From Streptomyces sp. PH10-H1 (GTDB lineage: Bacteria > Actinomycetota > Actinomycetes > Streptomycetales > Streptomycetaceae): a stretch of 38,272 bases of DNA. The stretch lies in the NCBI RefSeq assembly GCF_030063355.1, contig NZ_JASISZ010000073.1:1-38272 (forward strand), in the 5' to 3' direction. The translations under genes were made by a program, and so were the position numbers. Below are positions 15,619 to 23,281 of the stretch, in pieces. Each line of letters opens with the position of its first letter. Positions within the stretch are counted from its first letter, which is position 1. The notes under the pieces are model-generated. The model had not been told where the DNA came from. It was given only the letters and a program-made list of their open reading frames with translations, and ran no database searches.

Positions 15619-16614
15619 TCACAGACGCGTTGTGCCGCCGGCCGGGGTGGGTCCCGCTCCGTCGATCAGCGACTCCGAGACAGCCACGGCGCCGGGGTCC
15701 CGGCCGATCGAGGCGAGAGCCTTTCCGACGGAGGCTCCCGCGTCCGATCCGATGTCGTCGAGGTCGGCGAGCCCTTCGGCGAGATCGATGGCCTCCTCGC
15801 CCAGGCCGATGGTGAGTGCGATCGTCTCGCAGACCGCGTCCAGGTCGTCGAGTTCGAGTACGTTCTGGCCCAGCAGCTTGCGCCACAGTCCGAGGACCTC
15901 GGTGTTGCCGACGTAGGAGGAGCCCGCCGGGAGGATGTAGTACACGTCGAACTTTCGTTGCAGTTCGGGGATGATCGCGGTGATCGGGATGTCCTCGGTG
16001 AGTTTGTCGCCGATCACGCTTCGGACCTCGCGGGCCTTGACCTTGCCGTACGGCATCTCGTCCCCGATGAGGAAGAGGTAGCCGCGGCGGCCGCGCTTCT
16101 CATGGCAGTCGATCGAGGTGTGGCGGGCCATCGCGTACATGGCGAGCTCGTACGATTCGGTCATCTGTCCACCACCGCCGCCCTCCAGCAGGATGTTGCC
16201 GAGGTCGGCGTCCATCCGGTTGTCGGACTCGAACTGGCCAAGCTGGAGCGGTACCCGGTCGCAGGTGGCGTCGCCCACCGCGCCGAAGAGGATCTGCGGG
16301 TGCTCGACGTACCCCTTGCGGAGCAGCAGGCCGAAGAGTTCGGGGAGTTTGGTCTGCAGCGTCTGCGGGACGGACCGCATCGATCCGGTGACGTCGAAGA
16401 GCACCGAGATGGCGACCGAGGCCGGGTGCTCCGCGGAGTCGCGGCTCTCGCGGACGGTGAGGTCCTTGGGATCGAGGGACGGGTGCGCCGTCCAGGAGCC
16501 GCGCGGGTCGGACGAGGTGACGCGGTCGCTGTAGGCGAAGGGGCCGGCACCGGACGCGGCGCGGTAGCGCGCGGCGGCGTCGTAGACATTGGTGGACCAG
16601 CTTCCGCTGCCCAT
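15619..16614 (-). CDS. von Willebrand factor A (MIDAS) protein
   Basis: 331-residue soluble protein with a vWA domain. The metal-binding MIDAS first motif is FDVTGSM (Asp74, Ser78); later acidic/Thr positions fall in GGGGGQMTES (about 145-154) and LIGDEMPYG (Asp185). The N-terminal 60 residues carry a WSTNVYDAAARYRAASG element, seen with vWA proteins of this type from memory only. The acidic helical C-terminus (about 260-331) is rich in Asp/Glu/Leu/Ala. vWA proteins bind metal-dependent partners and in bacteria often pair with kinase-like proteins (TerY-type sets) or MoxR ATPases. ATG 16614 has GGGGGAA upstream. It follows the J-domain pseudokinase gene by 33 bases, so the two probably form one unit. 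Confidence 0.85.
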   Translation of the reverse strand: MGSGSWSTNVYDAAARYRAASGAGPFAYSDRVTSSDPRGSWTAHPSLDPKDLTVRESRDSAEHPASVAISVLFDVTGSMRSVPQTLQTKLPELFGLLLRKGYVEHPQILFGAVGDATCDRVPLQLGQFESDNRMDADLGNILLEGGGGGQMTESYELAMYAMARHTSIDCHEKRGRRGYLFLIGDEMPYGKVKAREVRSVIGDKLTEDIPITAIIPELQRKFDVYYILPAGSSYVGNTEVLGLWRKLLGQNVLELDDLDAVCETIALTIGLGEEAIDLAEGLADLDDIGSDAGASVGKALASIGRDPGAVAVSESLIDGAGPTPAGGTTRL

Positions 16615-16647
16615 GGTGTTCCCCCTAGTTGTGTGTGGGTGTGCTCG

Positions 16648-17676
16648 TCAGGTGATCGGCATGGTGAACGGCCGGAAGGTGCGCGGCCCGTAGAGCCGTT
16701 CCAGGAGTTCGTCGAGCTCGGTGAGGAGCCGCCACGCGTCGTGCGGGCGGCCCGCCTCGCCGGGGAGCGTGCAGCCGCGGATGAAGGCGGCGAGCGGTTT
16801 CGGGACCCGCTCGCCCATGAGGTGTTCCATGCAGCGCACCGCGAGGTGGAGGTCGGTGGCTTCGGTGACGGGCTGCCTGCCGGGGATCTCCGGCGGGTAC
16901 CGGTCGCGGTGGCGTTCGATGAGGACCGGCGCGGTGGTGCCGGTCGCGGTCGCGTAGCACCAGTCGATCAGTACGAGCCCGTGCAGCGCGGGGTGGATGA
17001 GGACGTGTTCGGGGAAGACGGCGCTGTGCACGAGCCGGGCCCGGTGCGCCCAGCCGAGGGCGACCAGCAGCCGGCGCCACATCCAGGCGGCGTCGCGCGG
17101 GTCGAGCCCGCCCGGGTGCGCGGCGGCGACCTCGGAGAGGCTGTGGAAGCCGTCCAGCGGTTCGAGTGCGTTGACCCGGCGCTCGGTTCCGCTGGTGTCC
17201 CGATGGCGGAAGGTCTCGATCAGCCGGGGGGCGTAGGCGCGGTGCCGCGGTTCTGCCGCGGTGTCGAGCCGGGCCAGCACATCGGCCTCGTGCTCGATGA
17301 GGTCGTTGTCGTACGGCCGCAGTGGGATCTTCAGCAGCGCGTCGTGCCGGACTCCGTCGTGCTCGTACGCGGCGCGGCGCAGCACGGCGAGGTCCCCGGT
17401 GGCCTGGGTGCCGCCCAGCACGTACGTGTGCCGGCGGGTCGTGATGGTGAGGTGCGCGGTGCTGTGCGCGGCGAGGTGCTGCCGCCACCGCTCGTTCAGG
17501 GCCAGGAATGCGGCGGCGGCCTCCGCGCGGCGGCCGGGCGGCGCGGTGTCGGGATGGAGCAGCCGGGCGAGCCTGCGGTGCAGCCGGGTGGCGGCGGCGC
17601 GGTCCTCGGGGAAGCCGTGCCGCAGGGCGTCCATGGCCTGGTCGAAGGTGTGGACCGCACCCCCGGTGAGGGTCAT
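16648..17676 (-). CDS. J-domain-like / pseudokinase fusion protein
   Basis: 342 residues with an unusual domain order. Residues 10-70 resemble a J-domain core: a helix ending RLLHPDTAP with the HPD tripeptide at 41-43, then an Ala-rich helix with FLALNERW. Residues 85-340 look like a protein-kinase fold: possible ATP lysine Lys116 in HDALLKIPL, a helix-C-like EHEADVLARL with Glu129, a catalytic-loop position reading HSAVFPEHVLI (217-227) and a DFG position reading DWC (238-240). The catalytic-loop aspartate of HRD is absent and the Asn is His, so phosphotransfer is doubtful: a pseudokinase or atypical kinase. ATG 17676 overlaps the stop of the NUDIX-wHTH gene (ATGA), indicating translational coupling. 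Chaperone recruitment through HPD is inference. Confidence 0.75.
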   Translation of the reverse strand: MTLTGGAVHTFDQAMDALRHGFPEDRAAATRLHRRLARLLHPDTAPPGRRAEAAAAFLALNERWRQHLAAHSTAHLTITTRRHTYVLGGTQATGDLAVLRRAAYEHDGVRHDALLKIPLRPYDNDLIEHEADVLARLDTAAEPRHRAYAPRLIETFRHRDTSGTERRVNALEPLDGFHSLSEVAAAHPGGLDPRDAAWMWRRLLVALGWAHRARLVHSAVFPEHVLIHPALHGLVLIDWCYATATGTTAPVLIERHRDRYPPEIPGRQPVTEATDLHLAVRCMEHLMGERVPKPLAAFIRGCTLPGEAGRPHDAWRLLTELDELLERLYGPRTFRPFTMPIT

Positions 17677-18530
17677 CGCACGGTCTCCTCGCGGTCGGGA
17701 CGCAGCAGGGCGGGGTGCAGGAGGCGGGCGTCGCCCGCGCGGTAGAGCCGGGCCCGGGGGCCGCCGCGGACACTGCCGTGGGTGGCGGTGCCTCCGGTGG
17801 ACTCGACGAACCCGGGGACGGAGAGCACCTTGCGGTGGAAATTGCCCGCGTGCAGGGTCGCGCCCCAGACCGCTTCGTAGACGGCGCGCAGTTCGGAGAT
17901 GGTGAAGTGCTCACCGAGGAAGGCTGTGGCCAGCGGCGTGTACTCGATCTTGGAGCGGGCGCGGTCGAGGCCGTCGGCGAGGATCCTGGCGTGATCGAAG
18001 GCCAGCTCGGTACCTACGGACCGGTGGCCGGGACCACCCCCGTGGGCCCCGGGCCGCCGGCCCTGCTCGTTGGGACGCCGGGTGGGCGCGTCCGGTTGCC
18101 TGCTGAGATCAAGTTCCGCGACGGGGATCCACGCGGCCGCCGCGGCGTCGCTGCCGGCCCGCGCGTCCGGGAGGTCGGGGGCGAAAGCGAGATGGGCGAC
18201 GGAGACGACGTGCATGCGCGGATCGCGCCCGGGGTGGCCGTACGAGCCGAGCTGTTCGAGGTGGACCCGGCCGAGCCCGGCGGCGTCAAGGCCGGTCTCC
18301 TCGGCGAGCTCCCTGGCCGCGGCCTGGTCGAGCGATTCGCGCCCCGCCCGGACGAATCCGCCGGGCAGCGCCCAGGCGCCCTGGAAGGGCGGCCCGCCAC
18401 GGCGGACCAGCAGGACATGGAGGGCACCTGCGCGCAGCGTCAGAGCGACCATGTCAACGGTCACGGCGATGGGGTCGAAGGCACGCGGGTCGTAGGCGGC
18501 AAGGAAATCTTCCTCCTGCTGCGGTGCCAT
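17673..18530 (-). CDS. NrtR-like regulator: NUDIX domain plus C-terminal winged helix
   Basis: 285 residues. The N-terminal NUDIX domain has its box at about 57-81 (GGFVRAGRESLDQAAAREL-AEETG), with one extra residue between the first Gly and Glu compared with the canonical spacing, so catalysis may be weak. A Pro/Gly/Arg-rich linker follows (about 165-195). The C-terminal wHTH (about 215-285: YTPLATAFLGEHFTISELRAVYEAVWG and GNFHRKVLS) is typical of NrtR. Classical NrtR senses ADP-ribose and controls NAD synthesis genes; here the co-transcribed genes are the J-kinase and vWA genes instead. ATG 18530 follows GAGGGGCAG; the longer open frame runs through the promoter. Probably autoregulated through the palindrome at 18547-18585. 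Confidence 0.85.
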   Translation of the reverse strand: MAPQQEEDFLAAYDPRAFDPIAVTVDMVALTLRAGALHVLLVRRGGPPFQGAWALPGGFVRAGRESLDQAAARELAEETGLDAAGLGRVHLEQLGSYGHPGRDPRMHVVSVAHLAFAPDLPDARAGSDAAAAAWIPVAELDLSRQPDAPTRRPNEQGRRPGAHGGGPGHRSVGTELAFDHARILADGLDRARSKIEYTPLATAFLGEHFTISELRAVYEAVWGATLHAGNFHRKVLSVPGFVESTGGTATHGSVRGGPRARLYRAGDARLLHPALLRPDREETVR

Positions 18531-18546
18531 GGCTGCCCCTCGTCCC

Positions 18547-18585
18547 GTTCTTCTCAAACTGAGTATTTCTCTGTTCGAGAAGAAC
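18547..18585. promoter_or_regulatory. Long inverted repeat in the NrtR-like / DUF962 divergent promoter
   Basis: GTTCTTCTC (18547-18555) and GAGAAGAAC (18577-18585) are perfect 9-base arms around a 21-base A/T-rich core with another TTTCTC. It starts 17 bases upstream of the NrtR-like ATG and 50 bases before the DUF962 gene. The core holds the best -10-like sequence for the leftward operon (TACTCA when read leftward). A likely operator for the NrtR-like protein. Confidence 0.6.
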
Positions 18586-18634
18586 TTACCACCGCCTCCT
18601 GACACCGTCCAGGAGTTGGGACTACCGTGCGGGC

Positions 18635-18991
18635 ATGACGCAGCGGACATTCGATTCGTTCGAGGATTTCTGGCCCTACTACGTGGCGATGCACTCCAGG
18701 TCCGCCACCCGCTGGGTGCATCTGACCGGCACGCTGACCGGGCTCGCGGTCAGCGCGTACGGGCTGGCCCGGGGGCGCAAGCGGTATCTGGCGGCGCTGC
18801 CGCTGATCGGCTACGGAACGGCCTGGCCCGCGCACTTCCTGATCGAGAAGAACAACCCGGCCTCCTTCGGGCACCCGGCCTGGTCCCTGCGCGGCGACGC
18901 GAAGATGATCGCCACGATGCTGGCGGGCCGGGACGCGGAGCTGGGCGACATCGCGGCCAAGTGGCTCGCGGAGCAGCCGGCCGGGGACTGA
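18635..18991 (+). CDS. DUF962 / Mpo1-like membrane protein
   Basis: 118 residues. It matches the DUF962 (yeast Mpo1/YGL010w-like) family: N-terminal FDSFEDFWPYYVAMHSRS, HLTGTLTGLAVSAYG with one or two short hydrophobic segments, then GYGTAWPAHFLIEKNNPASFGHPAWSLRGD with the family's conserved histidines and the Asn-Pro turn. In yeast Mpo1 is an iron-dependent dioxygenase in alpha-oxidation of 2-hydroxy fatty acids; whether the short bacterial form has that activity is inference. ATG 18635 is 3 bases after GCGGGC with only a weak ribosome site. It is divergent from the NrtR-like operon and lies upstream of the DUF35/thiolase pair, which has its own promoter region. Confidence 0.8.
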   Translation: MTQRTFDSFEDFWPYYVAMHSRSATRWVHLTGTLTGLAVSAYGLARGRKRYLAALPLIGYGTAWPAHFLIEKNNPASFGHPAWSLRGDAKMIATMLAGRDAELGDIAAKWLAEQPAGD

Positions 18992-19068
18992 CGCGACCTC
19001 CCCCACGGAGGGGAGCCGCCGGCGGACCGGGCCGCGCCGTTCCCTCCTCCGCCGCGCCGTGGCAGACT

Positions 19069-19085
19069 TCTGACGTATCGTCAGA
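19069..19085. promoter_or_regulatory. Palindromic operator upstream of the DUF35/thiolase pair
   Basis: TCTGACG-TAT-CGTCAGA: perfect 7-base arms around three bases, 19 bases before the GTG start and just before AGGGGAGG. The size and symmetry suit a TetR-family repressor, and similar TGACG/CGTCA palindromes are, from memory, common in front of actinobacterial acyl-CoA/steroid-type genes. No TetR gene is in the window. Confidence 0.6.
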
Positions 19086-19104
19086 TACGAAGGGGAGGCG
19101 GCAC

Positions 19105-19635
19105 GTGGCGCGAACGCGCACACCTGTGGTGGCCGGCTGGTTCACCGAGAGCACTGAGAGCGCCGAAGGCAACGGTGAGGGCACCGGCGGAGCGGACTTC
19201 CGGCTGACCGGCACGCGGTGCCGGGACTGCGGATCGGTGTTCTTCCCCCGGGAGGACACCTTCTGCCGCAACCCGGCCTGCTCCGGGACCACGTTGGAGG
19301 AGACCCCGCTGTCCCGCCGCGGCCAGGTCTGGTCGTACACCGACGGGCGCTACCGGCCGCCGGCGCCCTACGTCTCGGACCCCGCGCGGGAGTGGGAGCC
19401 GTACGTCCTGGTCGCCGTCGAACTCGCGGCCGAGCGCATGGTGGTGCTCGGCCAGGCCGCCCCGGGCGTCGCCCTGGCGGACCTCGCCGTCGGCATGGAG
19501 GTCGAACTCGTCCCCGGCGTACTCAACGAGGACACAGAGACGACCTGGACCACCTGGCACTGGCAGCCCGTGGAATCAAAGGGCGCGGAGCGCTTCGATA
19601 CAAGGGTGGCGGCGGGCGACGGGAGGGCACGATGA
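19105..19635 (+). CDS. DUF35 OB-fold zinc protein, partner of thiolase-like enzyme
   Basis: 176 residues. The layout is that of DUF35 proteins: a rubredoxin-like zinc finger with Cys39, Cys42, Cys54 and Cys59, then an OB fold (about 68-160: GQVWSYTDGRYRPPAPYVSDP, YVLVAVELAAERMVVLGQ). DUF35 proteins bind acyl-CoA and form complexes with thiolase-like subunits, for example ChsH2-Ltp2 in steroid side-chain retro-aldol cleavage. GTG 19105 has AGGGGAGG 6 bases upstream. Its stop overlaps the next ATG (ATGA), so the two products are made together and probably bind each other. The residues after about 160 look like a non-conserved tail. Confidence 0.85.
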   Translation: MARTRTPVVAGWFTESTESAEGNGEGTGGADFRLTGTRCRDCGSVFFPREDTFCRNPACSGTTLEETPLSRRGQVWSYTDGRYRPPAPYVSDPAREWEPYVLVAVELAAERMVVLGQAAPGVALADLAVGMEVELVPGVLNEDTETTWTTWHWQPVESKGAERFDTRVAAGDGRAR

Positions 19636-20819
19636 CACAGGACGTGGCAGTGCTCGGCGCCGGAATGCACCCCTGGGGCAAGTGGGGCCGGTCCTTCACC
19701 GAATACGGCGTCGCCGCCGCCCGCGCCGCGCTCGCCGACGCCGGGCTGGCCTGGACCGACATCCAGCTCGTGGTCGGCGCGGACACGGTACGCGGCGGCT
19801 ATCCCGGCTATGTCGCGGGCGCGACCTTCGCCCAGGCGCTGGGCTGGCAGGGCGCCCGCGTCACCAGCGTGTACGCCGCCTGCGCGTCGGGCGCGCAGGC
19901 CATCAACGCCGCGCGGGCCCAGATCCTGGCCGGGATGGCGGACGTGGCCCTGGTGATCGGCGCGGACGCCGCGCCCAAGGGTTTCTTCGCGCCCGCCGGC
20001 GGCAACCGGCCCGACGACCCGGACTGGCTGCGCTTCCGTGTGCTGGGCGCCACCAACCCCACCTACTTCGGCCTGTACGCGCGCCGCCGCATGGCGCTGC
20101 ACGGCGACACCCTGGAGGACTTCGCGCAGGTCAAGGTGAAGAACTCGGCGGCAGGCGCCGCCAATCCCAACGCCCGCTACCGCAAGGCGGTCTCGGCCGG
20201 CGAGGTCGCGGCCTCCGCCGTCGTCGCCGATCCGTTGCGGCTGCTCGACATCTGCGCGACCTCCGACGGAGCCGCCGCGGTCGTGCTCTCCAGCATGGAC
20301 TTCGCCCGCCGGCACACCACGGATCCGGTACGCGTCCGCGCGGTCTCCACCGTCACCCCGTCCTATCCGAAGACCGTCCTGGACCTGCCGGACTTCGCCA
20401 CCGACTCGGCCGCCGCCGTCGAACCGCCCGCTCTGGGGCTGCGGGCCTCCATCGCCGCGGCCGCGTACGAGGAGGCGGGGATCGGACCGGAGGAGCTGGA
20501 CCTCGCCGAGGTCTACGACCTGTCCACCGCCCTGGAACTCCAGTGGTACGAGGACCTGGCGCTGTGCGCGCCCGGCGAGGGCGCCAAGCTTCTGCGGGAC
20601 GGCGCGACCGCGCTCGGCGGCCGGATCCCGGTCAACACCAGCGGCGGGCTGGCCTCCTTCGGCGAGGCCGTGCCCGCCCAGGCCATCGCCCAGGTCTGCG
20701 AGCTGACCTGGCAGTTGCGCGGACGGGCCGGCGAACGGCAGGTCCCGGGCGCCCGGGTGGGGATCACCGCCAACCAGGGACTCTTCGGCCACGGCTCCTC
20801 GGTGGTGGCCGTGCGGTGA
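19632..20819 (+). CDS. Thiolase-fold enzyme (lipid-transfer/Ltp2-like acyl-CoA enzyme)
   Basis: 395 residues, thiolase superfamily. Visible: N-terminal VAVLGAGMHPWGKWGRS and AARAALADAGLAWTDI, the nucleophile-position motif YAACASGAQA with Cys84, the C-terminal EVYDLSTALELQWYEDLALCAPGEGA, the loop NTSGGLASFGEAVPA and the terminal ANQGLFGHGSSVV. The last motifs are typical of the SCP-x/Ltp2 branch that pairs with DUF35 proteins, not of biosynthetic acetyl-CoA acetyltransferases. Activity could be thiolysis or retro-aldol cleavage of an acyl-CoA side chain; Cys84 keeps thiolase chemistry possible. It overlaps the DUF35 gene by 4 bases. The substrate may be a sterol, branched fatty acyl-CoA or similar; nothing nearby decides. 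Confidence 0.85.
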   Translation: MTQDVAVLGAGMHPWGKWGRSFTEYGVAAARAALADAGLAWTDIQLVVGADTVRGGYPGYVAGATFAQALGWQGARVTSVYAACASGAQAINAARAQILAGMADVALVIGADAAPKGFFAPAGGNRPDDPDWLRFRVLGATNPTYFGLYARRRMALHGDTLEDFAQVKVKNSAAGAANPNARYRKAVSAGEVAASAVVADPLRLLDICATSDGAAAVVLSSMDFARRHTTDPVRVRAVSTVTPSYPKTVLDLPDFATDSAAAVEPPALGLRASIAAAAYEEAGIGPEELDLAEVYDLSTALELQWYEDLALCAPGEGAKLLRDGATALGGRIPVNTSGGLASFGEAVPAQAIAQVCELTWQLRGRAGERQVPGARVGITANQGLFGHGSSVVAVR

Positions 20820-20954
20820 CCGTGTGCTGAGCTGTTCGCGGCCTTGACGCTCCATCACACCAGGTGAACACTTCCGGTGGCGCGCAGGCCTGCGGGAGGC
20901 CCCTTCCCACCGCCGGTGATGTCGCGCGCTCTTCGGATGGCACGAGCCCGGTCA

Positions 20955-20967
20955 GTGCAGCCTGCAC
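20955..20967. promoter_or_regulatory. Inverted repeat before glpF
   Basis: GTGCAG-C-CTGCAC, perfect 6-base arms around one base, 12 bases before the glpF ATG and directly before AAGGAG. It may be an operator or a hairpin affecting translation of glpF. The 160 bases from 20820 to 20979 otherwise hold only the promoter region; TTGACG near 20844 is a possible -35. No regulator gene of GylR type adjoins. Confidence 0.45.
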
Positions 20968-20979
20968 GAAGGAGCCGCC

Positions 20980-21711
20980 ATGCATTCCAACGGGGACGTC
21001 TTCATCGGCGAGATCATCGGCACAGCGATCCTCATCCTGTTCGGCGCCGGGGTCTGCGCCGCGGTCACCCTCAAACACTCCAAGGCGAGAGCCTCCGGCT
21101 GGATCGTCATCGCCTTCGGCTGGGGTTTCGGGGTCCTCGCCGGGGCCTACACCGCGGGTCCGCTCTCCGGCGGCCACCTCAACCCGGCCGTCACCCTCGG
21201 CATCGCCATCGACACCGGCGTCTGGCACCAGACCCCGTACTACCTCGCCGGACAGCTGATCGGCGCGATGCTCGGCGCGACCCTGGCCTGGCTGGCCTAC
21301 TACGGGCAGTTCGCCGCCAACACCGGCCAGGACGAGGAGCCGCTGGGCACTCTGGGGATCTTCTCGACCATCCCCGAGATCCGCGTCCCCTGGCAGAACC
21401 TCGTCACCGAGACGATCGCCACGATGGGTCTCGTCCTGCCGGTGCTCGCCTTCCCCGGCAACAAGGGCCTGGGCGAATCCGGCACCACCACACTGCTCGT
21501 CGCGCTGCTGGTCGTCGGCATCGGACTGTCGCTCGGCGGGCCGACCGGATACGCCATCAACCCGGCCCGCGACCTGGGCCCGCGCATCGTCCACACACTG
21601 CTGCCCATCCCCAACAAGGGTACGTCCGACTGGGGTTACGCCTGGGTGCCCGTCGCCGGTCCGCTGATCGGCGGCGCGCTCTCGGGAGTCATCCACAACG
21701 CCGCGTTCTAG
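20980..21711 (+). CDS. glpF: Glycerol facilitator, MIP/aquaglyceroporin family
   Basis: 243-residue inner-membrane channel that lets glycerol diffuse in. Six membrane helices and both half-helix NPA motifs are visible: GGHLNPAVTLG (Asn68) and AINPARDLGPR (Asn194); the Asp after the second NPAR is typical of glycerol facilitators rather than water channels. The loop between helices 3 and 4 (about 105-140) is long. ATG 20980 follows AAGGAGCC. glpK starts 25 bases after its stop on the same strand, so uptake and trapping by phosphorylation are co-expressed. Confidence 0.93.
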   Translation: MHSNGDVFIGEIIGTAILILFGAGVCAAVTLKHSKARASGWIVIAFGWGFGVLAGAYTAGPLSGGHLNPAVTLGIAIDTGVWHQTPYYLAGQLIGAMLGATLAWLAYYGQFAANTGQDEEPLGTLGIFSTIPEIRVPWQNLVTETIATMGLVLPVLAFPGNKGLGESGTTTLLVALLVVGIGLSLGGPTGYAINPARDLGPRIVHTLLPIPNKGTSDWGYAWVPVAGPLIGGALSGVIHNAAF

Positions 21712-21736
21712 ACGCCGCGTTCCAAGGGAGGCAGGC

Positions 21737-23263
21737 ATGAGCGACCAGTCCGTGAAGTACGTAGCCGCCATCGACCAGGGCACGACCTCCAGCCGGTGCA
21801 TCGTCTTCGACACCGACGGCTCGATCGTCGCCGTCGACCAACGAGAACACCGCCAGATCTTCCCCCGGCCGGGCTGGGTGGAGCACGACGCCACCGAGAT
21901 CTGGTCCAAGGTGCAGGCGGTGGTGGCGGGCGCGCTCGCCAAGGCCGGGCTGCGCGCCGACCAGCTCAGCGCGCTGGGCATCACCAACCAGCGGGAGACC
22001 ACAGTGCTGTGGGACCGGGCCACCGGCCGGCCCGTGCACAACGCGATCGTCTGGCAGGACACCCGCACCGCCGCGCTCTGCGGTGAACTCGGCGGACAGG
22101 ACGGCCAGGACCGCTTCCGCGACCTCACCGGCCTGCCACTGGCCAGTTACTTCTCCGGGCCGAAGGCGGCCTGGCTGCTGAACACCGTGCCGGGTCTGCG
22201 GCGCCGCGCGGAGAACGGCGAGATCGCCTTCGGCACCATCGACTCCTGGCTGATCTGGAATCTGACCGGCGGCGTCCAGGGCGGCATCCACGTCACCGAC
22301 GTCACCAACGCCTCGCGCACCATGCTGATGAACCTGGAGACGCTCCAGTGGGAACCGTCGGTGCTCGCCGCCATGAACATCCCCGAGGCGATCCTGCCGG
22401 AGATCCGCCCCTCCGCCGAGGTCTACGGCACCGCCGTCGGCCAGCTGGCGGGCGTGCCCGTGGCCTCCGCGCTCGGCGACCAGCAGGCGGCCGTCTTCGG
22501 GCAGACCTGCTACGAGACCGGCGAGGCCAAGAACACCTACGGAACGGGCAGTTTCCTGCTCCTCAACACCGGCACCCGGCCGGTGCCCTCCAAGAACGGC
22601 CTGATCACCACCGTGGGCTACCAGCTCGGCGGGGAAGCGCCGGTGTACTGCCTGGAGGGCTCCATCGCGATCACCGGAGCCCTGGTGCAGTGGTTCCGTG
22701 ACCAGCTCGGCATCATCCGCTCCGCCGACGAGATAGAATCGCTGGCCGCCAGCGTCGCGGACAACGGCGGCGCGTACATCGTGCCCGCGTTCTCCGGTCT
22801 GTTCGCCCCGTACTGGCGCTCCGACGCGCGCGGGGTCATCACCGGCCTGACCCGTTACGTCACGAAGGCGCATCTGGCGCGGGCGGTGCTGGAAGCGACG
22901 AGCTGGCAGACCCGCGAGGTCGTCGACGCGATGTTCCAGGACTCAGGGGTCCCGATGACCTCGCTGCGGGTGGATGGTGGCATGACCGTGAACAACCTGC
23001 TGATGCAGCACCAGGCGGACGTTCTGGGGGTGCCGGTGATCCGGCCGGTCGTCGCCGAGACGACCTGCCTGGGCGCGGCCTACGCTGCCGGTCTCGCCAC
23101 CGGGGTCTGGCCGGACCTGGACACCCTCAAGACGCACTGGAAGCGCGACACCGAATGGACCCCGGGCATGGACGAGCAGACCCGGGAGCGGGAGTACCGC
23201 CGGTGGAAGAAGGCCGTCGAGCGCAGCTTCGGCTGGCAGGAGGAGGACGAGGCGGGCTCGTAG
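21737..23263 (+). CDS. glpK: Glycerol kinase
   Basis: 508-residue cytosolic enzyme of the FGGY family that makes glycerol 3-phosphate from glycerol and ATP. Marks: N-terminal AAIDQGTTSSRCIVFD phosphate loop, GITNQRETTVLWD, WQDTRT, GTIDSWLIWNLTGG, TDVTNASRTMLMN, the catalytic ALGDQQAAVFGQ with Asp248, KNTYGTGSFLLLNTG, and the adenine-site region LRVDGGMTVNN. Length is normal (about 500). ATG 21737 has GGGAGG upstream. It is the second gene of a two-gene operon with glpF; no glpD is present. The convergent cvnD stop is only 18 bases away with no room for a long terminator. Confidence 0.95.
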   Translation: MSDQSVKYVAAIDQGTTSSRCIVFDTDGSIVAVDQREHRQIFPRPGWVEHDATEIWSKVQAVVAGALAKAGLRADQLSALGITNQRETTVLWDRATGRPVHNAIVWQDTRTAALCGELGGQDGQDRFRDLTGLPLASYFSGPKAAWLLNTVPGLRRRAENGEIAFGTIDSWLIWNLTGGVQGGIHVTDVTNASRTMLMNLETLQWEPSVLAAMNIPEAILPEIRPSAEVYGTAVGQLAGVPVASALGDQQAAVFGQTCYETGEAKNTYGTGSFLLLNTGTRPVPSKNGLITTVGYQLGGEAPVYCLEGSIAITGALVQWFRDQLGIIRSADEIESLAASVADNGGAYIVPAFSGLFAPYWRSDARGVITGLTRYVTKAHLARAVLEATSWQTREVVDAMFQDSGVPMTSLRVDGGMTVNNLLMQHQADVLGVPVIRPVVAETTCLGAAYAAGLATGVWPDLDTLKTHWKRDTEWTPGMDEQTREREYRRWKKAVERSFGWQEEDEAGS

Positions 23264-23281
23264 AACCGGAACGCGGCGGTA

